DNA of 64,000 nucleotides, from assembly GCA_905221605.1 (NCBI GenBank), contig CAJNDS010002463.1, forward strand, positions 131,501-195,500, given 5' to 3'. The DNA is from Symbiodinium natans. Taxonomy: Eukaryota > Sar > Dinophyceae > Suessiales > Symbiodiniaceae. Every line of letters begins with the position of its first letter. Position 1 is the first letter of the stretch. Positions 1 to 10,600 of the stretch are shown here, in pieces. The notes under the pieces were generated by a model that saw only the letters and a program-made list of their open reading frames with translations, was not told the origin of the DNA and ran no database searches. Position numbers and translations under genes: made by a program.

Positions 1-2095
1 CAAACCCACCCTGCCTGTGAGGATATTATGTACGAGGCCGCTATCCATTGTGAGACTTGACATTCTCCAATCCAGCCGTAGCCATTGTTCCAAAGACAGT
101 CGGCTGGCTCTTTTGTTTGCCACCAAAACTCCATACTCTCACTTGGGAGTCGATTACCCTCAACCGAAGTGAGGCCCACTCTGCGACCACGGGTTAGCTG
201 CATGCTTGGTCCTTGTGGGCATTTCTGAAAGCAGTGACAACGAATCCTTCACGGAGTACGTCCCGGCTAATCCAGGGTTCTCAGCAGCTCCGGTGTTCTC
301 GCACTTACTAACCGTGCCTTGCTGTTCTCCCCAGAAGCGCCCTGGCTTTCTCGCACTTACTCACCAGTCGACGTATTCCTCACCACAAAGTTCACTGCCA
401 TTGGGACTCGAGGCTTCTCCAGTGCAATGCTGGTGCCTACCCTTTGCTGGCCTCCATGCCTGGCCAGTTTCCTTTATCCATATTCTGGAGTTTGCTCTTT
501 CCATATCTCACATTCCCTCAGACCTAAGTCGAGGCCGAATGATTGCTGTGTGTGATTGAGCACTGCTGGGCTGCGGTTGTCTTCTATCAATTGCTCCGAC
601 ACACCGGCACCGCGGAGTCTATGCTTCAAGCTCTTGACCGCTTTGCACCCAGTAGCATCAGCCGTCCAAGCTGCATGCAGTACTTCCCGAGTCTCCAAGA
701 CTCAATTCCGGCAGACCATTCATTCCAGTGCCCGGCCTGCCCATTCCATGTCATGCTCGCAATTATCAGTCCCCCTTGTGCCCATGCGGCATCTTTTCCA
801 GGAACTGCTTGTCATCATTCTCCCTCAGCTGAAGCGAGGCCGGAACATCATGCACCGTTCTTCATCAGCGAGGCGTTTTCGCAACCCTTCTGTTGTTCCC
901 TCAGCCGTGGCGAGGCCGAACCATCCATTCCCTCAGCCCAGGCGAGGCCGAACCTTTGCTCCAGCATAGCGAGGCCGAAACTGCCCTTGCATAGCCTCAC
1001 ATGGCATCTCCGCTGGTTTTACGGGTTCTGAAAGCATTGTTCTGCGAGGGTATGTTGTTCACCCTCATTCCGGCAAGCTAAGCCTGCATTCGGGTTTGCC
1101 CTCACATGGCCCTTAATGGCGAGGCTGTGCTCGCAATTCATCCACTTCCACTTGCCTGGTTACTGGCCGGCGACGTTCCATCACCTCAAAGGAGCATCCA
1201 TTCCTCATCATCTTCCGACAAGGCCAGCATCCTTCTCGACACATCAGGGCCATACACCATTATCACCAGCCTTCCCAGGTATCTGATTACACGTCCGCTG
1301 CCATCAATCATCAGGGATGGGTCTGTGGGATCGACATAGAAATCGATGTTCCAAAGTCTCGCATCTTCACAGCATCGGAAGTTCCGGAGCTGCAAGTGGA
1401 GGTTAGCTGCATTCAGGCTTCTTTGGACATTCCAATTCCCACAGCTGCCCCAGGCTATGTTGCCTCTCCTGGTGCGACGGACAAAGTGGATACGATACGA
1501 CTGCGACAGTTCCAGGAATAGCCCTTCACGGCGCCCCTGGTGTGACCATGCAAATACACAGCATGCAATTGCCGGCATGGTCCGTCGCTCTCCGTCTGCC
1601 TTGCAGCAAGTCTCTTTGGCGTGTGGCACACTGTCCAGGGCACAGTGGACGGCCACTTTGGTCGCCGATAGCCTACGGGCGGAATTCTGGGTTGAGACGG
1701 GGCCCTGTTCCACCAAAGGAAGTTAAGGCCTCGGAACCCGATTCGCTCGCACAGGTCTGCTATCTTCTTGCACCTCAGTTCCAGGAGGTGTTTCCCTCAA
1801 CCGTAGTGAGGCCGAACTATGTTGTCCCTCCGAAGTGAGGCCGAAGACTTTCCACAATCCTCAGCTCAGGCGAGGCCGACAACACCCTCAGCAGCGAGGT
1901 CGAAAGTTCCCTCAGCACTCGGCGAGGCCGTACACAGGCAGCTATGTGGCTGGCAGAACTACCGAGCAAACACAGTGGTTTCGGTTTGAGTCCTGTTGGA
2001 GCCCACCCTTAGGTACAGCCTCCAGGCCACCGATCCGCTCACTACCTGCGCACCCCACCGGGGTTGAGCCGAGACTTGAGCCAGACAGGAACTTT

Positions 2096-2365
2096 CGTCT
2101 GCACGCTGCGAGGCGTAGCCACCCGAAGGGGCCGTTGGTCAAGGTGAAACTAAACTAAAAATTACCTCGCTTGAGGTGTTGCGTTCTCAGCTAGGCCCTC
2201 TCTCAGCTGCAACCCTCAGCACTCGCGAGGCCGAACTTTGCCCTCCGCATGCATTGCTGTTGAGGCACTTGTTGTGGCATCAGCCTCCGTAAGTTTGGCA
2301 ATCCCCACTCAGCACTGGATGTTCTGTTCGAGGCATATTTCCTCAGCGCATGCGAGGCCGCAAAG
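2096..2365 (+). repeat. 270-bp direct duplication, copy 1
   Basis: By eye this matches 4221-4490 base for base. Weaker similarity extends ~130 bp to the left (about 1965-2095 against 4078-4220), so an exact recent copy sits inside an older duplicated segment. The two copies lie 2125 bp apart in direct orientation. That could mean terminal repeats of a small non-autonomous element or a segmental duplication. Confidence 0.8.
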
Positions 2366-4220
2366 TGAAACACGTGAGGTATGAAAAACTGCTACTCCAG
2401 GTTCGTCCGCAGCTCCGGCTTTCTCGCACTTACTAACCGTGCCTTGCAGCCTCCCCCAAAGTAGCGTCACCCTGGCTTTCTCGCTCTTACTCACCAGTTG
2501 ACCAATAATGCATCTCACGCGGTTGCTTCATGGTAAAACTGCAGCTCGAGGTCCCGGCGTTCTCGCTCTTACTAACCCGGACCGACACTGCAGAGAAGCA
2601 TTGACTGTTGTTCCCTCAGCGGAGGCGAGGCCGAACAACCATTCCGCTGCATCAGCGCAGCCAGGCCCTCAGCTCCTCACTGAGCCAGGGCTCTCTTTAG
2701 ACAGAGTTCCCCTGCTGGCAAGCCCTCTATCTCTTTGTGACCCCCGCGGTGCCACGTATAAGCAGCTGCACCGCGTGTCTTAGGACCACAGTTTTCATTC
2801 GGATTTGTTGTTGTAGGCCTTCCAGTGCTTGAGGCCGAATCCAAACACCACATCTCACGTCACAAGGCTGGCAATTTGGCTCCAACATCTGAAGATAGTA
2901 ACACATACTCTGCGTGGCGTCCGCGTGAGCTAGCCTGTCCTTTCTTTAGGAGTTCGGCTCCTTTCATCGCTTGTCTTACCACAGGTCTCTTTCGGTGGCC
3001 CGTACTCAGCAGCCAGCACATGTACCATCCTCAGACGCCAGAGCCGCCTTGCCCCAGCAAGTGCCCATACAAACCACTCACCAGATAGTGAGAGCCAACA
3101 TCTTCAAACAACCTCCAGCGGCCGTGCCGCGAGGACCTAAACATCTGCAAGGTTCCGCCTTGTCTGTGTGCACGGACAGACCCCAGCCCTTGCAGGAGAC
3201 GTGGATGTAAACAAAAGCAGGCCTGCCATGTCCAGCAGGCTGATTACCATTGGTTGCCTTCAGATGGGAAAAGCGCGAAGATCGGGTAACCTCCATCTGA
3301 ATCCTTTCCGGCCAATACCAACCCTTACAAACCCTCAGCACGGAGCGAGGCCGAAGGAGGCTTCTTGGACTATTGGTTTTCCGGGGAGCAGCCACCACCA
3401 GCTGCTCTTCAACTTGCACTGCGCCGCACCACAGTCCTACTGCAAGTTCCTTGGCAACGGTTTCTCAGTAGCACCAGTCAATGAGCTTTACGACACTGAT
3501 GCCTCTGGTTATTTATGTCCAGGCAGATCCACCAGGGTTGGGCCAAATCTTTTCTACCTGATTCTACCTGCGAAGAAATCCTGTTGTGCTCAGCTTGCAG
3601 ATCCCCGAAAACCTGCAAGCTTGGGCTCGAGCACACCGCAATTGTTCGGGACACTCCTGTCGCCACTGCAAGGATGCCTCTTGCAGTGCGACGTTGGCCT
3701 GCACTGTCTGCAGCGTGCCTGGCCGTTTCCCCCGTGTTTCGGTCTCACCTTCGTTTTCCACACAAGTGAGCGAGGAACCCAAACTCACCTTCAGCACAGC
3801 CCTCAATCCAAATGAGGGTCGGTGGGTTTTGCTCACCCAGAGACAGCAGGAATCTCTGGTGAGCAACAGGCTTGCGTCACCCCTCAAGCAATGCGAGGCT
3901 GCAACTCTCACTGTGACCCAGAGCAGACTGTAGGCCACAAGGTTCCCTCAGCAACGCGAGGACGAAAAGCTTCCCTCTAGCGAAGCGAGGCCGAAAACTG
4001 TGCACTCACGCCCTTCGTCGACGGCAGCAGTTGGCGGGCCGCCGCTCTATGACAGCTTAGCCGGTCAGCCGGCCTACGAGCAAACACAGTTTTGCCAGGC
4101 CTCAAAACGGAACCTACCCTTAGTTACAAGCCCCAGGGCCAGCCACAACGGCACTAAAGACGCTCTCTACCTGAGCACCCCACCGGGGTTGAGCCGAAAC
4201 CTTGAGCCAGGGGAATTTTA

Positions 4221-4490
4221 CGTCTGCACGCTGCGAGGCGTAGCCACCCGAAGGGGCCGTTGGTCAAGGTGAAACTAAACTAAAAATTACCTCGCTTGAG
4301 GTGTTGCGTTCTCAGCTAGGCCCTCTCTCAGCTGCAACCCTCAGCACTCGCGAGGCCGAACTTTGCCCTCCGCATGCATTGCTGTTGAGGCACTTGTTGT
4401 GGCATCAGCCTCCGTAAGTTTGGCAATCCCCACTCAGCACTGGATGTTCTGTTCGAGGCATATTTCCTCAGCGCATGCGAGGCCGCAAAG
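4221..4490 (+). repeat. 270-bp direct duplication, copy 2
   Basis: This is the partner of 2096-2365, with the same length and no difference seen by eye. It ends 130 bp short of the stop codon of the minus-strand copia polyprotein. It contains two members of the short palindrome family (about 4337 and 4465). Confidence 0.8.
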
Positions 4491-4620
4491 ACAGGAACTT
4501 TCACACCCCCGCTTGGACTGTGATGCCTCAGAGCCACGCACTTCTTCACAGCTCGGTGTTTCCAGTGCTTAAACATCTCATCCCCGGCAAAGTCCGAAAG
4601 CGAGCACTCCTACTGCCGAC

Positions 4621-7600
4621 CTAAGAAGGTGTTCCTACAAGACCTAACGTGACTTTCGCAGCACGCAAAAGAGCTCTACCCAGTTTAGTCGGATAGATAC
4701 CTGTTTCTTCGACACTAGCAAGTGAAACATGCTGATGACTTTTGTCACAGGGCTTTCCAGAGAAAATTTCACTCCACTCCTCTCGGTTTGTAGCAAAGAA
4801 CCACCGCTTAAAGACCCCGTCGAAGGCACAACGGTCCACAACCCTTCCAAAGTTCAGACCAAGGCGCTTCTTTTCTTTCAGATAACTTTCCTCCTTCCAA
4901 AGACCACAGTTCTTTGGCCATTCCTGGGTAACCAGGATCTCTTTGCAGCGGTCCTCCAGAAGTCTTCCTAAAGCTTTCCAAGATGCAACATGCTTCTTGA
5001 CCTGCTCTCGCCACCGATGTCGAAACTTCGGTCGATGCCAGTTCTTAAAGCGGTAGCTACATCCAGCGGTACACGGGGAAGCTATGTGGACATAGATCTG
5101 GGGCGGTTTCCTACTCAACAGACACAGCAAGACCTCTCCTAGAAACATTTGAGTACTCTTGCTTAAGAAGTCTTCTTTCTCAGTTATGCCTATATATGCT
5201 ACTCGGTCACGAGCACACGCTCGGCACAACGCACTGTCCGTTGAACAAAACACCTCGATCACAAGCAGAGGAACAGATCCCAACGCAAGGTCTCTTGCCA
5301 CTGGCTCGTACTTCGCCAGGTTTGTCGGGATTTTCTCAAGCTTTTCACATACTTCTTCAAGTTCTTCCATTCGTTCACGAAGGTGTTCAGGAACTACAAG
5401 ACCCTGAAGGTCTTCTTCACACACTCTTTCCAGTCCACACGCAACCAGCAAATGCTCAAGCAACAACTCCTCAGGAGATTTCGTCAGTCCATCGGCTGGA
5501 TTCCGTTCTCCACTGATGAAGCTTAGAATCAGCCTTTCCAGGTGGACTAGCTCTTGAAGATAGCGATGACGAAGCTCCAGGTGCCGAACACGGCGTAACA
5601 ACCCCGTCATTTTGCTAATCGACAAAGCGGCTTCCGAATCCGAAGCCAGGTGAATCGGAAACTCACCGGTCTCTCCTTTGGGCATTCCATACAGGAGCGT
5701 TTCCATGAGCAAAGACAAGTACACCGACTCTTTGGCTGCCTCAGTCAGGGCTGCCAATTCGGCCTCCGCCGAACTCAACGCGGTCACCGACTGTTTCCGC
5801 GAGAAAGTTTTGATCATGATGCCATGCCACTTCACAATGGCACCAGACACAGAGCAAATGTTCCATGACGCATCCACAAAGCCAGAGAGCATGTTTTCCG
5901 AAGCGCAGCAAGGATACTCAAACGCTTCTGCCGAAAATCGCTGAAGGTACTCAGGCAAAGCCATCACCCAACGAACCACGCGTCTCAAGCAAGCTTCTGC
6001 CTGGCTATCTGGGTCACTCTGATACCGGCCCAGAAATCCTACCGGGTAGGACAAATGCGGCAACGTCAGGCTTGCCCACATCAACTTACCAAGCACACGT
6101 CTATAGCGTTCATACGCCTCAGTGCTGATAGGTGTTCCAGCCTCCTTCTTCCGGTACTCCCTCTCGAGGTTTCCCAGCACTGGTTTCACACCTTTTCCGC
6201 TAATGCCAAACTCTTCTCCAAGCGACTTCAAGTACCCCGGCTTCAGGCCAAAGAACACAGGCCCGTGCTCAGTGGTTCGGGCGATCACTCGACCCAAGAA
6301 CTCGAGCTGCCCAGTCTTGCCAGGTTCTAGAAGCCCTGTCTGCTTCATTTTATAGATCTTCGCTAGCTTAGCGTACAGATCCTTGGCAACTGGCGGATTC
6401 TGGGAGAAGATGATGAGATCGTCAACATACACTAACACCAAGGTCAGCGCACCATCCTTCTCAAGCCGGTGATGCACAGTAGGGTCGGCAGTCTCACCAA
6501 ACCCAAACTGCTTACGCAGCGTGCTTGTAAACTCTAGGTACCAGCTCAGTGGTCCTACTCTCAAGCCATTCATGGCTTTGTGTAGCTGCGCAAACAGCGG
6601 CTTGTTCTCCTCATCATACATCCCATTCGGAAACCGGATACACTCTACTCCCTGCACAGGCGCTTGCATGAAGGCAACGCTCACATCTGCTGACAACAAG
6701 GTGCCACCTCTGACAGCATGAATAGCAAGGACACCCCTCAAGGCTTCCAAAGACGTGGTGGGGGAATATATCCCATCAGCTAGAGGATTGGATCCAAATG
6801 CGTAGTCTCTCACAACAAGACGAGCACGAACTCGTTCAGGGTTCGTGGCCGACGGTTTCGAAGTCAGAACCCACCTAGTCGTATGGATTCTCCGTGTAGC
6901 TCGTTTACGGGCCTCAGCTTCTCCTATAATCGTAGCTACACCAAAAGCATCAAGTTCTGAGAGCTCGAGTCTCATACCTTCTTCAAGATGCTTACGAGGC
7001 AAAACCTTGCCAGAAACTTCGCAAACCGCATTGTCCGGGACATGGACCCAAATCTTCTTTCCACCAAACTTCATACGGAACCACTCTTTGACATTATCTC
7101 CCTTACGGATTTTTGTCGTTACTCTCAAGTCAGGCCCATCAAAGAGTTGCCTAAGGCCATGCTCATAGAGCCACGTCAGGCCCTCTTCCATGGCATCGTC
7201 TTCTCCTGGATCCATAGGGGCGTCGAGGTCCTCAAGACCTACGCCTCCGGGAGGCTCAACCTCCATGCCTGTTTCTTCAGGCACGTCCGAAAAATCCGGA
7301 GAATACCCATCCAACTCTCCTTCTTCTTCCATTGCTTCAGGGCCCTCAAGAGCAGGTGGTTCGGTGCGTTCAACAGGAAACTCAAGACTTCCTTCAGGGA
7401 TATTTGGGGAATCAAGCGGCGGACTCGGACCATCGATTGGAACATTGAACTTGATGGGTCTTTCAGGGTCTTCCTTATTACCTCGAAGGTCACGCAAAGC
7501 AGCTTTGTCAAACTCCACTGGATCTTTGGCACGAAAAGAGCTGAAGATTTCCAAACGAGGGGGCTTTCCAATACCTATTGGAACAAAGACTCGAATCCCA

Positions 7601-10600
7601 GATCCATTAGCACCGTGAGGTCCTACATAGAGTGCCCTCACCAAGCGCTTTCCGCGGTGCTCTGGGTAGTCCTTCTGAGGCTTCCCAAAGCCCACAACCC
7701 CAAACTCACAGCTCTTCACTGGCTGAACTGTCGACCCACGCAGTCTCTCCAACGGCGTGCTGTGTTCCTTGGACACATGAAACAAGTTATGCATCCTCAC
7801 AGAGTACCTCATGGCCTCAACAAACAGATGGCTCCCTAGAGGCAACTTTTCACCTACACGCTCTTCTAAGCCCAGCCAAACAGACCAGAACGCTTCTTTC
7901 ACAAGGCAAACATGGCGTTCAACGATGCCCTTCGCTTGAGGTCTGTTTATCGCGAACGGGACCCAGTGCATTGACCTCCCCCCGAATGTCCGGTGTTTCG
8001 CTGCATTGCGGAAAACACTCTCGAGGAGATTTTCTTGGTCCCCGTGGACAACAATGTCCAATCCACTCAATCCCATTTCCGTAAAGGCTTTGCAAACCGA
8101 TACAGCGGGCACTTCATCCTCAGGTCCTAAGACCACGGTATGTATGTACCCCGACACCACATGAACCATGAGAAGGAAACGAACATTCTTTCCGAAAAAT
8201 CCAAAGTCGACTTGCAACTCTCCGGGTCCGTGGTGGTGTTTCATGTGCTTCCTACGAGCCGGCACTCTCCCTCTAGCGCTTTGACATGTGTCACAGCAAC
8301 TAAGATAAGGTTGGTGGCCCTTATTTCGGTGCGCCTTCAGCCGCTCCGAGGTCAAATAGACCGGAACCTCAGGATCCAGAGCATCGCTCACCACCTCCGG
8401 GGAACTCAGGGCACCCGGTTCACCTGAGGGAACATTCTCCACACGGGGTTTCTTTCGAACATCGGAGGGCCTAGGGGGTTCACTTCCGCTGGGTTTCGCA
8501 AGTTCAGCTTCCAACGGATCAGGAATCAACTCTTCCTCCGACTCCGAATTCACAACAACCGGGGTCGGCAAACCAGCAAGCATACGCAGGGCCTCAGAAC
8601 GTGCCACGGCCTTCTTTTGCTCGGACCCCCGCAGGGACCGAAGCCCACACAAGGCCCACTTCTTAAAGGCACGCCAACGTTTCATCATTGGCCCTTTTGC
8701 TTCCTCGCCCGTAGGCTCAGCTTTCAACTCACAAGCAAGCACGCCACGCAAAAACAACAGGCGGCGCACAACACTCCAAGACCTACGTGGCACACGTCCT
8801 ACCAAAGTTACACGCACAAACTTCAGCCTACTCCTACGGCGCACACTCAAAAGCTTCACGCACCTACGCAGCCAACCTCTGAAAACCAAACCCAGAACCA
8901 ACCCTAAAGCCAAGGCACTGCTTCCTTTCCATGAAGACCTGGGCACAGAGGGACAGTGTGCAGACCCATTCGCGGCAGGCAGGCTGCACTCACAGTCACC
9001 TACCAAGCACTCAAACGCTCCTACCCTACCTCCTAATGCACACAGCCAGTCTCCTACTGCAAACAGCAGGGCTTTCAGACCTACTCCTACCAATTTTGTG
9101 CATTGCAGCGAAGATCGGAGCAACTCATGCCCGGCTTTTAGGCCCTCAGGGCCCATACCCAAGCATATCAATCCATCTCGGAGCCAGAGTCTCCCACATC
9201 CGAATTGTCCATAGGTGGGTTTGGAACCACCATACTCGTCTCTGCCGGCGGGGTCAAAGGAGAAGCGCTCCCCGGACTTCCAATGCCACCGACCATTGGC
9301 TCCATTGGGACCTCGGAACTCACGTCCATAGGGGTCCCAGGGGCACCGAATGCCTCCACGGGCGTCATCGGCGTCTCGACCTCCATTGGAACCTCGCCCG
9401 CAAGCTCCCTCAATGTATCTGGGTGTGGTGTCGATGGAGGAGGTAGAGGAGGCGGAGGTTTTGGCAGGCTTGCTTCCATAGGCGTGCCTGGTGCCCAAGA
9501 TGGAGGAGGTAGAGGAGGCGGAGTTAGAGGCATGCCTGCTTCCATAGGCGTGCCTGGTGCCGAAGATGGAGCATAGGAAAAGACGGACGGCGTAAGCGGG
9601 GAAGGAGGGCTGAACGGCAAGAAAGCCGGAGGCCCTGGTGGAAAAGCGGGGCCCGTCGACGATGATGGAGCCACCTCGGCTGTTGCAGCTCTCTTCATGT
9701 CGGCATGCAATCGAATCATTGCCTCGGCTTTTGCACGCGCTTGGTTGAGCAAAGCCCACCCCGAAGGAGGTGGAGCTGGGGCACTTTTGTGAAGAGGCGG
9801 TGCCGTGCCACCCGACGCGGATGGTGCAACATCCGGTATTATAGTTGGCGGTTGAGCAGCCAAAGTCACCCGGCGGTTGCTCTGGACGAGCACGTCCGCC
9901 AAAAGCGCTCTCAAGTCGGCAGCCGGCACACGCTCGACCTTGAGCTCGTTTGGCAGAATGCTTGCTAGCCCTGCCTCGAACAATTGGTATTGGGCAGGAT
10001 GGCACCGCAACTCTCGAATCGCCTCCAGGTACAGAAGGAATTTCTTCAAGGTGAGCTGGATGCCAACCTGATTGTTGCGCCAGTACCCCCTTTGCTCGCA
10101 TGTAAGGTGCGGTTGGCGGATGGTAGCTCTCACATCGGCGACTACCACCCCCATGGTGGTCAAAACATAGCCATACCTTGCATACTCTGCACGACGGTCG
10201 TGCTCCTCGATGAGGGTGTCCGTCAAAACCGACTGGTCCACCGTCGGAGCAGCAATGGCTCGCAGCTCGGCAATGAGCATAGGTTGCTTCACCGGAATGC
10301 CGCTTGTATTGATCACCAACTCCTGTGTCTCCAACTCCCCAAGGCAGGCTGGAATCCCCAACAGCCGTTCGACCGAGCCAGGGGTCGAGGTAAAAAGGTC
10401 GATGTTTTGGAGAAGCTGCCTCGAAAGAGACAGCTGACCTTCCTCCTCGAAACGGTGCGCAAGACGAGCAATCATGCTCGTCGAAAAGGCTTCCACCTGG
10501 GCCACACTCCCACTTTGGGAGTTCACAAGACAGAGCGGAGGCGAGGCTTCCGGAAGCTCCATCCTTTCCAAGGTCCCTTACAAAGGCTCCAGGCTTTGAG

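Larger units (their letters stand above)
157..4490 (+). repeat. Dispersed ~25-bp palindromic repeat family (CCCTCAGC-N-GCGAGGCCGAA)
   Basis: By eye there are copies near 157, 512, 822, 896, 927, 961, 1793, 1826, 1858, 1884, 1908, 2212, 2340, 2611, 2815, 3331, 3943, 3971, 4337 and 4465. The core reads CCCTCAGC, then a variable 3-6 bases, then GCGAGGCCGAA. The arms CCTC(A)GC and GCGAGG can pair into a small hairpin. All copies lie on the plus strand, and the family is not seen after 4.5 kb. Spacing is irregular, so this is not a CRISPR array or a simple satellite. Confidence 0.75.
1..4620. other. Non-coding region downstream of the copia ORF, rich in short palindromic repeats
   Basis: I find no convincing protein here. 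Open frames are short, occur on both strands and have the composition of chance frames. The region holds about 19 copies of a ~25-bp imperfect palindrome, an apparently perfect 270-bp direct duplication, and a ~95-bp direct repeat at about 285-378 and 2410-2512. It lies 3' of the minus-strand copia polyprotein, so it may be that element's 3' untranslated region plus terminal repeat, or older nested insertions. No TG...CA long terminal repeat ends could be fixed. Confidence 0.5.

Noticed and set aside
76-86. CCGTAGCCATT, matching the 5' half of the dinoflagellate spliced leader
   Set aside because: The following bases do not continue the leader and no gene follows. Eleven bases without context could be chance.
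6988-7839. 283-codon plus-strand ORF
   Set aside because: It lies antisense to the integrase-RT region of the copia polyprotein and has shadow composition.
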